Origin: Microvirga sp. BSC39
GTDB lineage: Bacteria > Pseudomonadota > Alphaproteobacteria > Rhizobiales > Beijerinckiaceae
DNA: 64,000 nucleotides
Reading direction: 5' to 3'
Assembly: GCF_000739015.1 (NCBI RefSeq)
Contig: NZ_JPUG01000070.1
Location: 124,001 to 188,000 of the forward strand
Part shown: positions 8,176 to 17,070 of the stretch, piece after piece
Layout of the letters: every line of letters starts with the position of its first letter
Position numbering within the stretch: the stretch's first letter is position 1
Translations under genes and position numbers: made by a program
The notes under the pieces: generated by a model
What the model was told of the DNA's origin: nothing
The model's database searches: none
Seen by the model: the letters and a program-made list of their open reading frames with translations, nothing else

Positions 8176-9720
8176 CTACCCCACCGCAAACAAATCCCGC
8201 GTCTCCGGCCCTTGCGGCTCCTCGAAGGCGTTCGGGTCGCCGGGGGCGGTTTCCCAGCCGAGATCCGGGAGCGCGATGATGCGCAGGCCGCGCGGGTCGT
8301 TGCGGGTCACGACGATGTTGCGGCTTTCCATATAGGCGATGAGGCGCCGCGCACGGCCGGGCGAGCGGCTGCCGCAGGCCCGCGCAATCTCGCCGTCCGG
8401 CGGGCAGGGCGAGGACTCCATGGCCGCGCGGGCGATGAGCAGGTAGATGCCCTGGATGTCCTCCGTGAGATCGGCCGCGAAGGCGACGGCGCGGTCCCAC
8501 TCGGTTCCCTCGGCGGTGGCCATGTCGACGCCGGCACGGGCGACCGCGAGGCGACGGCGGAAGGCGTTGAGGTTCAGAGGCTCGCCCGCCACGCGGCGGA
8601 TGCGGCAGCGGACGAGAAAGTCCTGATACAGCACGGCCACGGACCGGAAGGCAGCCTCCGGGTCGTCGAGGATCTCGCGCAGGATCGCGTCGAGGGTGGC
8701 GTCGCGCTCGGCCTTGGACTGCTCGGTCTCCTCCGCCTGCGGCTCGGGTGCTGCGGCAGGCCGCGTGCGGGCGAGCTGGGCGAGAAGATCGTTCGTGGAG
8801 GGAGCCGGCGGCGGCGGTGGCGCACGGCGCGGCATCACCGGGCGGGCCGCCACCTCGTCCTCGCCCGCCTTGAAGATGAGGTCGCGGGCGTCTTCCTTGG
8901 GCTGCTCGGGCAGCGGCATGAGCGTGAAGGTACCCGTGCGGGTGGAGGTTTCGACCGCGCCGATGCGGATCGGCAGCGGACGGCGCGAGAGGGCGGGACC
9001 GAGGGCCACGAAATGGCCGCGCTCGAGGTCGCGGAACATCTCGGCCTGGCGGCGCTCCATGCCGAGCAAATCGGCGGCGCGGGCCATGTCGATGTCGAGG
9101 AAGGTGCGGCCCATGAGGAAGTTGGAGGCTTCCGCCGCCACGTTCTTGGCGAGCTTGGCGAGGCGCTGGGTGGCGATGATGCCGGCGAGCCCACGTTTAC
9201 GGCCACGGCACATGAGGTTGGTCATGGCGCCGAGCGAGACTTTTCTCGCCTCGTCCGACACCTCGCCGGCGGCGGCCGGCGCAAAGAGCTGCGCCTCGTC
9301 GACGACCACGAGCATCGGATACCAGTAGTCGCGCTCCGCATCGAAGAGGCCGCCCAGGAAGGTGGCCGCGCAGCGCATCTGCGCCTCGGTGTCGAGGCCC
9401 TCCAGGCTCAAGACCACCGAGACCCGGTGCTGGCGCACGCGGGCGGCGATGCGCTGCAGGTCGCCCTCGGACCGGGAGGCATCCACCACCACATGGCCGA
9501 ACTTGTCGGCGAGCGTGACGAAATCGCCCTCGGGGTCGATGATGGCCTGCTGGACGAGGTTGGCGCTCTGCTCGAGAAGGCGGCGCAGGAGATGCGACTT
9601 GCCGGAGCCCGAATTGCCCTGGACGAGCAGACGCGTCGCCAGGAGCTCTTCGAGATCGAGCAAGGCCGATTGTCCTCCGGGAGCGGAGGATGCCTGTCCC
9701 ATGTCGATGCCAGCCTTCAT
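8176..9720 (-). CDS. HerA/DUF87-type ATPase
   Basis: 514 residues. The N-terminal half is a HerA-like P-loop domain with Walker A GNSGSGKS at 35-42, Walker B-like MLVVVDEAQLF, and ATQRLAKLAKNVAAEASNFLMG with the sensor/arginine region, as in DNA-pumping ATPases. A proline/alanine-rich linker follows, then a C-terminal helical part ending with a probable winged-helix (IARACGSRSPGRARRLIAYMES). The start at 9720 is chosen because GGGAGG lies 3 nt upstream. No NurA-like nuclease gene is adjacent, so a classic HerA-NurA resection pair is not indicated. Role unknown: DNA translocation or conflict/repair-related is inference. Confidence 0.85.
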   Translation of the reverse strand: MKAGIDMGQASSAPGGQSALLDLEELLATRLLVQGNSGSGKSHLLRRLLEQSANLVQQAIIDPEGDFVTLADKFGHVVVDASRSEGDLQRIAARVRQHRVSVVLSLEGLDTEAQMRCAATFLGGLFDAERDYWYPMLVVVDEAQLFAPAAAGEVSDEARKVSLGAMTNLMCRGRKRGLAGIIATQRLAKLAKNVAAEASNFLMGRTFLDIDMARAADLLGMERRQAEMFRDLERGHFVALGPALSRRPLPIRIGAVETSTRTGTFTLMPLPEQPKEDARDLIFKAGEDEVAARPVMPRRAPPPPPAPSTNDLLAQLARTRPAAAPEPQAEETEQSKAERDATLDAILREILDDPEAAFRSVAVLYQDFLVRCRIRRVAGEPLNLNAFRRRLAVARAGVDMATAEGTEWDRAVAFAADLTEDIQGIYLLIARAAMESSPCPPDGEIARACGSRSPGRARRLIAYMESRNIVVTRNDPRGLRIIALPDLGWETAPGDPNAFEEPQGPETRDLFAVG

Positions 9721-9906
9721 CAGCCTCCCTCGTATGATCACGAAATCCGGCTTGGTCCTAACACGGCAAGGCTTAAGGAAGTGCCGGGCGAGTTGCAGCT
9801 CTCCACAGGCGAGATGCCCTATCCCCAGCCACGACGCCGCAGGATCGAGGAAACACCGGGACGCCAGGAAGCATTATTCCCAGGCAATGCCTGTTCAGGA
9901 TGGACG

Positions 9907-10119
9907 ATGCCGATCCCCACTTATCGAATCACCAATGGTGCCCTGGTCGTCAAGGCGCAGAGCACGGCTCCCGGCACGGAGACGCCGGGATCGCAGACCA
10001 CGCCGCCCGGCGCAGCGGAGACGGAAGGGGCGTTCGGCATTCTCGGCATGATGATCTCGGGCCTGATCATCATCTTCGCCATCGTGCTGCTCTACATGCG
10101 GTTTCGGAACCGACGCTGA
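9907..10119 (+). CDS. Small single-pass membrane protein, unknown
   Basis: 70 residues with AGGA six bases before the ATG. The N-terminal ~45 residues are Thr/Pro/Gly-rich and polar; a single hydrophobic helix (about GILGMMISGLIIIFAIVLLY) is followed by a basic tail RFRNRR, predicting N-out/C-in topology with the extended part outside. The stop abuts the stop of the convergent MFS gene. The membrane-protein character and the good ribosome-binding site support a real gene; no family is recognised. Confidence 0.55.
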   Translation: MPIPTYRITNGALVVKAQSTAPGTETPGSQTTPPGAAETEGAFGILGMMISGLIIIFAIVLLYMRFRNRR

Positions 10120-11631
10120 TCAGTCTGCGACCGCCGCCTCCGCGGCCTTCACGGCGCCGCCGCGCAGGGGCCTCTCCTCCAGGGCGAGCAGAAAGGCGAG
10201 CGCCAGTCCGAAGCCGATCATGGCCGCCAGGAACACGTAGCTGAACACGTCGGCGAGATCGACGCCGCTCCGGGCTGCGGCCTCGCCCAGGGCCTCGAAG
10301 CTCGCCGCTCCCGTCACCCCCGAGCCGCTGAGCACGATGGCGCCGAAGATCGCCACGATGAAGGCGCCGCCCAGCGAGCGGAAGAAGTTGGCCGTGCCCG
10401 TGGCGGTTCCCATCTCGTGCGGCGCCACCGCGTTCTGGACCGTCACCATGGTGACGGGCAGGAGCGTGCCCAGCCCGATGCTGATGATGCCGAGCAGGAC
10501 CTCGACCACCGTGACGGACAGAACCTCGCCGTAGAGCACCAGCACGCCCGTGGCGACTATCGCCACCAGGAGGCCGATGGTGGGCAGCCGCTTGTAGTGC
10601 TTGACCTTCGCCATGGTGCGGCCGGAGAGCGTCGCGCCGACGACGGTTCCGGCCATGAGGGGAATGAGGGCAAGGCCCGACAGGCTCGCCGAGAGGCCGC
10701 GCACGGTTTCGAAATAAACAGGCAGATAGATGGTGAGGCCGATATAGGTGCCCATGCCGAAGCAGGCCGCGAGCACCCCCATGCGCACCACGGGATTGTG
10801 CAGCACTCCGGAGGGAATCAACGGCTCGGGCGCTGTGCGCATGCGCACGGCGAAGAGGCCCCAGAGAACGAGGGAGCCGGCGAAGAGCCCGAGGATCGGC
10901 AGGGACATCCAGGGAAAGCGGATGCCGCCCCAGCTCAAGGCCAGAAGCAGCGCCACGGTGGCGGTGACCAGAAGTACCGCGCCCAACAGGTCCAGCCGGT
11001 GCGGGCGCTCGAACCGGGGCAGCTTCTTCAGGCTCTGGAACGCGATGGCGAAAGCGATCAGGCCGAGGGGCAGGTTGATCCAGAAGATCACCGACCAGTG
11101 CAGGTGCTCGGCCATGAAGCCGCCCAGCACGGGGCCGAGCAGGCTCGAGGTCATGAAGACGCTGGCGAAGTAGACCTGGTAGCGCCCACGCTCCTTCGGC
11201 GACACCAAGTCGGCGATGATGGTCTGGGCGAGCGCGATCAGCCCGCCGCCGCCGATGCCCTGCAGGCCACGGGCCAGGATGAGCATGAACATGCTGGGAG
11301 CCAGCGCGCAGGCGATCGAGCCGGCGATGAAGATCACGATGCCGATCAGCATGATGCTGCGCCGGCCATACGAATCGCTGAGCTTGCCGTAGAGCGGCGT
11401 CACCGCCGTGGAGGTCAGGAGGTAGACCGTCACGATCCAGGACAGGTGCTCCAGATCGCCGAGCTCGCGGCCGATCGTCGGCAGGGCCGTGGCGATGATG
11501 GTCTGGTCGAGCGCCGCCAGGAACATGGCGAGCAGAACGCCGATGACGATGGTGCGGATCTCGGCTTGGCTCAGAGGCTTGCTCTGGCCGCTCTGAAGCT
11601 GTGCAGGGATTGGTTGGTCCATCGTGTCCAT
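10120..11631 (-). CDS. MFS drug exporter, EmrB/QacA (DHA2, 14-TM) type
   Basis: 503 residues, about 14 hydrophobic segments. Visible signatures: LDQTIIATALPTI near the N-terminus (motif D of DHA2 proteins), GKLSDSYGRRSIM (motif A, loop 2-3), LARGLQGIGGGG (motif B) and SSLLGPVLGGF (motif C, the antiporter signature). It is expected to expel drugs or metabolites by proton antiport. It stands alone, without a TetR gene or an EmrA-type membrane fusion protein beside it. Confidence 0.92.
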   Translation of the reverse strand: MDTMDQPIPAQLQSGQSKPLSQAEIRTIVIGVLLAMFLAALDQTIIATALPTIGRELGDLEHLSWIVTVYLLTSTAVTPLYGKLSDSYGRRSIMLIGIVIFIAGSIACALAPSMFMLILARGLQGIGGGGLIALAQTIIADLVSPKERGRYQVYFASVFMTSSLLGPVLGGFMAEHLHWSVIFWINLPLGLIAFAIAFQSLKKLPRFERPHRLDLLGAVLLVTATVALLLALSWGGIRFPWMSLPILGLFAGSLVLWGLFAVRMRTAPEPLIPSGVLHNPVVRMGVLAACFGMGTYIGLTIYLPVYFETVRGLSASLSGLALIPLMAGTVVGATLSGRTMAKVKHYKRLPTIGLLVAIVATGVLVLYGEVLSVTVVEVLLGIISIGLGTLLPVTMVTVQNAVAPHEMGTATGTANFFRSLGGAFIVAIFGAIVLSGSGVTGAASFEALGEAAARSGVDLADVFSYVFLAAMIGFGLALAFLLALEERPLRGGAVKAAEAAVAD

Positions 11632-11820
11632 CGTGTTCCGGCAGGCTTATCTAGGGGACGGGCCGAGGCTGTGTCGAACCTCCGCCTGCAGGGCTGGTAT
11701 GCATGCCGGCTCAAGTCTGAGCTAAGTGGCGGCTCCGTCCACAGGTTCCGACTTTTTTGACGGCGGTTTCGGCGGCCAGCCTCTGGCGATGATCTGCAGT
11801 GTTCCTCTATTGTTCGCGCC

Positions 11821-13014
11821 ATGCCGTCCCGCACTCACATCACGCTCGCCCAGGCCCGGCGGATCGCCCTGGCCGCTCAGGGTTTTCACGAAGGCCGCCC
11901 CGCCGGCGCCACCAGGCGCCATGTGAGCCGCGTGCTGCAGCGCTCGCACCTGCTCCAGATCGATTCGGTCAACGTGCTGGTGCGCGCCCACTATATGCCC
12001 CTGTTCTCGCGGCTCGGCTCCTACGATCGCGGGCTGCTCGAAAAGACCGCCTATCACCGGAAGAAGCGGGAGGCCTTCGAGTACTGGGGCCATGAGGCCT
12101 CGCTGATCCGGCTCGACCTGCAACCGCTGTTCCGCTGGCGCATGGAGCGCGCCGCGCGGGGCGAGGGCACATATGGTGGGCTGGCCCGGTTCGGGCGCGA
12201 GAAGCGCGCCTTCATCGAGGAGGTGCGCCGCGAGATCGAGGCGCGCGGGCCGATCGGTGCGGGCGAGCTCTCCATCGGGGGCAAGGGCCAGGGCTCCTGG
12301 TGGGGCTGGAGCGACGGCAAGCGGGCGCTCGAATGGCTGTTCTGGGCAGGGCAGGTCACCACCGCCGCGCGACGCGGCTTCGAGCGCCTCTACGACCTGC
12401 CCGAGCGGGTGCTGCCCTCCGAGATCCTCGACATGCCGACACCCTCGGCCGAGGAGGCGCAGCGGGAACTCCTGCGGCTGTCGATTCGGGCGCTCGGCAT
12501 CGCCTCGGAGCGCTGCCTGCGCGACTATTTCCGCCTGGAGCCCAAGGATGCGAAGGCGCGCATTCCCGAGCTGGTCGAGGCAGGCGACCTCATGCCCGTC
12601 ACCGTCAGGGGCTGGGATGGCCCGGTCTATCTCGATCCGCAGGCCAAAATTCCGCGCCGGGTGGAGGCGCGGGCGCTCGTGTCGCCCTTCGACCCCATCG
12701 TCTGGGAGCGCACGCGCACGGAGCGCCTGTTCGATTTCCGCTACCGCATCGAAATCTACACCCCGGCCGAGAAGCGGGAATTCGGCTATTACTGCCTGCC
12801 TTTCGTCCTGGGCGAGCGGATCGTCGCCCGCGTGGACCTGAAGGCCGACCGCGCGGCGGGCAATCTCATCGTCCACTCCATCCACCCGGAAGCCTCGATT
12901 GCGCCGGAGGAGATCGCCCCCGCCCTGGGAGACGAGCTGCGCCTCATGGCCGAGTGGCTCAATCTCGGCTCCATCACGGCCCCGAAGACCTGGCAAAAGA
13001 GGCTCGAGGTGTGA
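11821..13014 (+). CDS. YcaQ-like winged-helix DNA glycosylase (HTH_42)
   Basis: 397 residues, full length for the HTH_42 (DUF1006) family of YcaQ/AlkZ DNA glycosylases, which remove bulky alkylated bases and unhook interstrand crosslinks. Near the N-terminus the motif is LLQIDSVNVL: Q46-I47-D48 is the QΦD catalytic pattern attributed to the YcaQ-like subfamily rather than the QΦQ of antibiotic-linked AlkZ. Tandem winged-helix segments follow, and the C-terminal part has LVSPFDPIVWERTRTERLFDF, typical of the family. No antibiotic cluster is adjacent, so a general repair role is likely (inference). Confidence 0.88.
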   Translation: MPSRTHITLAQARRIALAAQGFHEGRPAGATRRHVSRVLQRSHLLQIDSVNVLVRAHYMPLFSRLGSYDRGLLEKTAYHRKKREAFEYWGHEASLIRLDLQPLFRWRMERAARGEGTYGGLARFGREKRAFIEEVRREIEARGPIGAGELSIGGKGQGSWWGWSDGKRALEWLFWAGQVTTAARRGFERLYDLPERVLPSEILDMPTPSAEEAQRELLRLSIRALGIASERCLRDYFRLEPKDAKARIPELVEAGDLMPVTVRGWDGPVYLDPQAKIPRRVEARALVSPFDPIVWERTRTERLFDFRYRIEIYTPAEKREFGYYCLPFVLGERIVARVDLKADRAAGNLIVHSIHPEASIAPEEIAPALGDELRLMAEWLNLGSITAPKTWQKRLEV

Positions 13015-13061
13015 TCGCAGCGAGCGATCTCGGCTTTCGCCTCCATGAACGATACACACCG

Positions 13062-13172
13062 CGTCATGGCCGTCCCCGGACTTGGTCCGGGGATCAGTCC
13101 CGGCCATCCCGATCATGAAAAGTGCTGTGCCTCCGATGATCGAGATCACCGGCACAGGGCCGGTGATGACGT
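13062..13172. repeat. GC-palindrome intergenic unit (family 2)
   Basis: Begins CGTCATGGCC and ends GGTGATGACG, with internal hairpins CCCCGGACTTGGTCCGGGG and CACCGGCACAGGGCCGGTG. It lies between the glycosylase and the PAP2 gene. Confidence 0.65.
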
Positions 13173-13228
13173 CCGTAGAGAACCTAAGCCTCTCGCCAGA
13201 CATCCCGACCTCCCTATGTCATGAGGCC

Positions 13229-13981
13229 ATGAACACGCTTCTTGCTCCCGCCACACGCCTGTGGCTTCGCCTGCGCCTCAACGAAATCGGCCCGCTGCTG
13301 TCGCTGTCCGCCTGCGGCTTCTTCGTCTGGGCCTTCATCGAACTCGCCGACGACGTGCGGGAGGGCGATACGCATGCGCTCGACAGTGAGCTTCTGCTCG
13401 CCCTGCGCGATCCGCAGAACCCGGCCAATCCCCTCGGCCCCTCCTGGGTGGAGGAAGCCGCCAGGGACATCACGGGGCTCGGCGGTTACGCCATTCTGTC
13501 GATCATCACCCTGGCCACATGGGTCTATCTGATGATGACCCGCAGGCAGGGCGCAGCGCTTCTGGTGATCGTCGCCATCGTCGGTGGCACCCTGATCTCC
13601 ACCGGCCTCAAGATGGGATTCGAGCGGCCCCGGCCGGACCTGGTGCCCCATGCCACCCGGATCTACACGGCGAGCTTCCCCAGCGGCCATGCCATGATGT
13701 CGGCCATCACCTATCTGACGCTCGGCGCCCTGCTCGCCCGCGTGGAGAAGAGCCGGCGCGCCAGCGCCTTCATCATGGGGCTTGCCATCATCATGACCGT
13801 GCTGGTCGGCGTGAGCCGCGTCTATCTCGGCGTCCACTGGCCGAGCGACGTGGTCGCCGGCTGGTCGGTGGGCGCAGCCTGGGCCGCCCTGTGCTGGTTC
13901 GTGGCCCTCCAACTGCAGCGCCGCGGCCAGGTGGAGAAGCCGGGCGAAACCTCGCGCTCAACCGACGACAAGCCGGAATGA
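13229..13981 (+). CDS. PAP2-family membrane phosphatase
   Basis: 250 residues with about five to six membrane helices and the three phosphatase motifs: KMGFERPRPD (KX6RP), SFPSGHAM (PSGH) and SRVYLGVHWPSDVVAG (SRX5HX3D). Such enzymes dephosphorylate lipid phosphates such as undecaprenyl pyrophosphate or phosphatidic acid at the membrane. The ATG at 13229 has only a weak GAGG just upstream; the frame extends further upstream but only through the palindromic repeat. Its stop overlaps the recX start in an ATGA, so translation is coupled. Confidence 0.9.
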   Translation: MNTLLAPATRLWLRLRLNEIGPLLSLSACGFFVWAFIELADDVREGDTHALDSELLLALRDPQNPANPLGPSWVEEAARDITGLGGYAILSIITLATWVYLMMTRRQGAALLVIVAIVGGTLISTGLKMGFERPRPDLVPHATRIYTASFPSGHAMMSAITYLTLGALLARVEKSRRASAFIMGLAIIMTVLVGVSRVYLGVHWPSDVVAGWSVGAAWAALCWFVALQLQRRGQVEKPGETSRSTDDKPE

Positions 13982-14529
13982 CGGACGAGACCGGCAAACC
14001 TGTCCGCAAGCCGCCGCGCAAGGTGTCGGAGGCCTATCTGCAGCGGGCCGCCATGTCGTACCTCGAGCGCTATGCCTCCTCGGCGGAAAACCTGCGCCGG
14101 GTTCTGCGGCGCAAGGTCGACAAGCGCTGCCGCCTGCGGGGCGAGGATCCGGCCGAGTTCCACGACATGATCGACGAGGTGGTGGCCAAAAGCCTCAAGA
14201 TCGGCCTCATCGACGACACCCGCTATGCGGAAGCGCGCGTCGCCACCCTGCGCCGGCGTGGCGGATCGGCCCGGGCGATCCAAGCGAAGCTCTCGGCCAA
14301 GGGCGTCGACCGCACGACCATCGCGGCGGCTCTGGAGGGAGAAGAGGGCGACGAGGAGCAGGCGGCCTGCGCCTTTGCCCGCCGCCGCAAGCTGGGCCCC
14401 TTCCGTCCCGGCGAGCGGGCGCCCTACCGCGACAAGGACCTGGCCGCCATGGCCCGCGCGGGCTTCCGCTTCGATGTGGCGCGGCGGATTGTCGAGGGCG
14501 AGCGCGATGAGGAGCAGGACGGGCCCTAG
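13978..14529 (+). CDS. recX: Regulatory protein RecX
   Basis: 183 residues, RecX family: three-helix repeats with AMSYLERYASSAENLRRVL, GLIDDTRYAEARVATLRRRG and an ARAIQAKLSAKGVD segment. RecX binds RecA filaments and limits recombinase and SOS coprotease activity. Here it is not beside recA but is translationally coupled (ATGA overlap) to a PAP2 phosphatase gene. The start is fixed by that overlap. Confidence 0.9.
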   Translation: MTDETGKPVRKPPRKVSEAYLQRAAMSYLERYASSAENLRRVLRRKVDKRCRLRGEDPAEFHDMIDEVVAKSLKIGLIDDTRYAEARVATLRRRGGSARAIQAKLSAKGVDRTTIAAALEGEEGDEEQAACAFARRRKLGPFRPGERAPYRDKDLAAMARAGFRFDVARRIVEGERDEEQDGP

Positions 14530-14543
14530 TCCCGGCCCATTTC

Positions 14544-14584
14544 ACCCGGGTATTATTGACGAAGGTATTTAACCCGGATAAAAC
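14544..14584 (+). promoter_or_regulatory. Promoter with two ACCCGGRTA operator-like repeats
   Basis: A -35 TTGACG (14556-14561), a 17-bp spacer and a -10 TAAAAC (14579-14584) precede the DUF2239 gene. ACCCGGGTA at 14544-14552 and ACCCGGATA at 14572-14580 are near-identical direct repeats 28 bp apart. The second forms the imperfect palindrome TTTAACCCGGATAAA overlapping the -10. This arrangement suggests a repressor-controlled promoter; the regulator is unknown. Confidence 0.5.
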
Positions 14585-14615
14585 CCTGCCTCGCTTGTTG
14601 CTGCAGGGGATGATC

Positions 14616-15203
14616 ATGGCTGACGAAAACCAAACCTACACGGCCTTCGCGGGCATGCGCCGGATCGCGTCCGGCGATCTCGCGACGGTCGCGGCAAAGG
14701 CCAAGGCCGCCCTCGACCAGGACGAAGGCACCTCGGTCCTGATCCTCGACGACGAGACCTGCCGGGTCGTCGACATCGATTTCCGCGGAACGGCGGACGA
14801 TGTGGTGAAGCGGCTGGAGCAGACCTCCGGCAAGCCGGAGCCGCGGGGACCGGGCCGGCCCAAGCTCGGGGTCGTGGCCCGCGAAGTCACGCTGCTCCCG
14901 CGGCACTGGGAATGGCTCAACGCCCAGCCGGGCGGCGCCTCCGTGGCCCTGCGCAAGCTGGTCGAGGAGGCACGGCGCAGCAACGAGGCGAAGGACCGGG
15001 TGCGGCAGGCCCAGGAAAAGCTCTATCGCTTCATGTCGACGCTCGCCGGCGACGAAGCCGGGTTCGAGGAGGCTTCGCGTGCGCTCTTCGCCGGAGACCG
15101 GAAGCTGTTCATGGCTCTGATCCGGCTCTGGCCGAAGGATGTGCGCGATCATGCCGAGAGGCTTGCCGCCACTGCCTTCGCGGATGAGCCGTCGGAGGCG
15201 TGA
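14616..15203 (+). CDS. DUF2239 family protein
   Basis: 195 residues matching the DUF2239 family of uncharacterised alphaproteobacterial/betaproteobacterial proteins. Features: an N-terminal TAFAGMRRIASGDL strand-helix, a VLILDDETCRVVDIDFRG segment, a GRPKLGVVAREVTLLPRHWEWL region that looks like a ribbon-helix-helix-like DNA-binding motif, then charged helices. The start at 14616 has AGGGG six bases upstream; an upstream TTG in the same frame coincides with the -35 element and is not used. Function unknown; a transcriptional role is inference from the RPKLG...RHWEWL segment. Confidence 0.8.
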   Translation: MADENQTYTAFAGMRRIASGDLATVAAKAKAALDQDEGTSVLILDDETCRVVDIDFRGTADDVVKRLEQTSGKPEPRGPGRPKLGVVAREVTLLPRHWEWLNAQPGGASVALRKLVEEARRSNEAKDRVRQAQEKLYRFMSTLAGDEAGFEEASRALFAGDRKLFMALIRLWPKDVRDHAERLAATAFADEPSEA

Positions 15204-15211
15204 GGCGACTC

Positions 15212-15751
15212 CTACCTCACGAACAGGATCGTCGGCTGATCCTTGTAGGTTGTGCGCTGGAACTCCCGGTAGCCGCACTTCTCCGCCACGCGGATGGAAG
15301 GCCCGTTCTCGGGCGCGATGATGCAGGCGGTGCGGATAGGCCCGAAATGCGCCTCGCCCCAGGCGACGGCTGCCTGCGCTGCCTCCGTGGCGTAGCCCCG
15401 CCCATGCTGGTCAACGGCAAGCACCCAGCCGATCTCCGGCATGGCCTCAAGGGAGGGTTCGATATCGCGCTTGAAGTTGCCGAACCCGACCTCGCCCACG
15501 AACCGGCCCGTCATCCTGTCGGTCACAACCCAGTAACCGAAGCCCAGAAGCGACCAGTGGCCGGCATAGCGCAGCATCCTGGCCCAGGCCTCCTCCCGGG
15601 TGGAGGGCTTGCCGCTGATGAACCGAACGCTCTCCGGATCGGTCCAGAGGGCAAGGGAGTCGGCAAAATCTTCGAGCCGGTGCCCGCGCAGGATGAGACG
15701 GTCTGTTTCGACGGTGGGGACGAGATCGGATGAAGGAAAGGAACTGGGCAT
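15212..15751 (-). CDS. GNAT-family acetyltransferase, RimJ/RimL-like
   Basis: 179 residues, Acetyltransf_3 type. It starts ETDRLILRGHRLEDF, has a GEVGFGNF central strand, a GWVLAVDQHGRGYATEAAQAAV acetyl-CoA-binding loop (Q/RxxGxG/A) and NGPSIRVAEKCGY near the C-terminus. It is expected to acetylate an amino group from acetyl-CoA; the target is unknown. ATG at 15751 is chosen over an upstream in-frame start because it matches the family N-terminus and has TAGG seven bases upstream. It follows the DUF1345 gene by 37 bp and may be co-transcribed. Confidence 0.88.
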   Translation of the reverse strand: MPSSFPSSDLVPTVETDRLILRGHRLEDFADSLALWTDPESVRFISGKPSTREEAWARMLRYAGHWSLLGFGYWVVTDRMTGRFVGEVGFGNFKRDIEPSLEAMPEIGWVLAVDQHGRGYATEAAQAAVAWGEAHFGPIRTACIIAPENGPSIRVAEKCGYREFQRTTYKDQPTILFVR

Positions 15752-15788
15752 CGGGCAACCTAGCGGGAAAGCCTTTTGAGGACGTGTT

Positions 15789-16433
15789 CTACAACAATCC
15801 TGCCCCCACATTGACCGCAAGAGCGAGAATTGTTGTGTTGAACAGGAAGGACAGAATTGTGTGGGCGAGCGCCAGGCGGCGCATGCGTCTTGAGACGATC
15901 ACCACATCGGAGGTCTGCGCCGCCGCCCCGAGATTGAACGAGAAATACAGGAAGTCCCAGTAATCGGGACGTGCCTCGTGCGGGAAGGCGAGACCCCGGC
16001 GCTCGCCGCCATCGCCGTAATATTCATGGGCGTAGTGAATGGCGTAGATGGTGTGCACGAAGAACCAGGAGCAGAGGATCGTGACGGCGGCGATCGCGAG
16101 GCGGAAAGCCTGCAGCGCACCCTGATCCTCCTGGATGCCGGTCAGCTGCACGGCGATGGCGGCAAGGCTCGCCACGGAGGCGGCAAGCGTAAGGGCCAAC
16201 ACCACACCGGCGCTCTCGTCTTCCTGCGCCGCGCGCTCCTGCATCTTGGCCGTCGAGGAGCGCACCGCCATGCTCCAGGCGAGAGCGAGATAGCACACGA
16301 CGCCGATATCCCAGGCCACCAGGAGCCGCGAATTCGCCGGCCAGGAGGACGGCAGGACCGCGAAGACCAGAACGGCCACGAGAACCGCGCCGAGGAGCCG
16401 GGGGCGCAGGCGCGCCTGCACGGGGACGATCAT
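15789..16433 (-). CDS. DUF1345 integral membrane protein
   Basis: 214 residues with about five hydrophobic helices. The C-terminal signature RPDYWDFLYFSFNLGAAAQT ... SDVVIVSRRMRRLALAH ... LSFLFNTTILALAVN is that of the DUF1345 membrane family. Function is not established; the TSD...FLFNT region resembles a pore-helix/ion-channel element, which is speculation. ATG at 16433 follows an in-frame TTG that is probably not used. First gene of a probable two-gene unit with the GNAT gene. Confidence 0.85.
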   Translation of the reverse strand: MIVPVQARLRPRLLGAVLVAVLVFAVLPSSWPANSRLLVAWDIGVVCYLALAWSMAVRSSTAKMQERAAQEDESAGVVLALTLAASVASLAAIAVQLTGIQEDQGALQAFRLAIAAVTILCSWFFVHTIYAIHYAHEYYGDGGERRGLAFPHEARPDYWDFLYFSFNLGAAAQTSDVVIVSRRMRRLALAHTILSFLFNTTILALAVNVGAGLL

Positions 16434-16525
16434 CAAAAACTCGCAAACCCAAGGGGATGATGGCCTCTGGAGGCCGGTGCCTCCTGTCCTAGATCACCAC
16501 CCTCACGCACAAAGGAGAGATCAGG

Positions 16526-16948
16526 ATGAACCGCAAGGCAAGAGCCGTCTGGCAGGGTACAGGCAAGGAGGGCACCGGCCATCTCACCTCGGATTCCGGC
16601 GTTCTGTCTTCGACGCCCTATTCCTTCAAGACCCGGTTCGAGAACGAGAAGGGCACCAATCCGGAGGAGCTGATCGCCGCCGCGCATGCGGGCTGCTTCA
16701 CCATGGCGCTCGCCTTCCAGCTCCAGGGCGCGGGCTTCACGCCGAACGAGCTTGCCACGGAAGCGGTGGTCTCCCTCGAACAGGAGGGCAGCGGATTTGC
16801 AATCAAGAAATCGGCCCTGACGCTGAACGCCAACGTGCCGGGCATCGACCGGGCCAAGTTCGAGGAGCTCGCCCGCGCGGCGGAGAAGAACTGCCCCGTG
16901 TCGAAAGTGCTCAACGCCGAGATCACGATGAATTTCACGCTGGCTTGA
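16526..16948 (+). CDS. osmC: OsmC/Ohr-family peroxidase (OsmC type)
   Basis: 140 residues, the usual OsmC length. The first strand RKARAVWQGTGKEGTGHLTSD, the first catalytic cysteine in AAAHAGCFTMAL and the second in AAEKNCPVSKVL are present, so the peroxidatic/resolving cysteine pair for reducing organic hydroperoxides is intact. AAGGAG lies 8 nt before the ATG. A family-2 palindrome follows directly. Likely part of the oxidative or general stress response, but no EcfG-type promoter was seen upstream. Confidence 0.92.
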   Translation: MNRKARAVWQGTGKEGTGHLTSDSGVLSSTPYSFKTRFENEKGTNPEELIAAAHAGCFTMALAFQLQGAGFTPNELATEAVVSLEQEGSGFAIKKSALTLNANVPGIDRAKFEELARAAEKNCPVSKVLNAEITMNFTLA

Positions 16949-16969
16949 GTCCTCGCAACATTCTCCTCA

Positions 16970-17050
16970 CGTCATGGCCGGGCTTGTCCCGGCCATCCAC
17001 GTTTTCAGCGTCGTAAAGACGTGGATGCCCGGCACAAGGCCGGGCATGAC
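16970..17050. repeat. GC-palindrome intergenic unit (family 2)
   Basis: CGTCATGGCCGGG...CCCGGCCATCCACG followed by an inverted CGTGGATGCCCGG...CCGGGCATGACG; the two halves are inverted copies of each other. It separates the convergent osmC and TRAP operons and may end transcription from both sides. Confidence 0.7.
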
Positions 17051-17070
17051 GGTGGAGAAAGTGGACAGAA

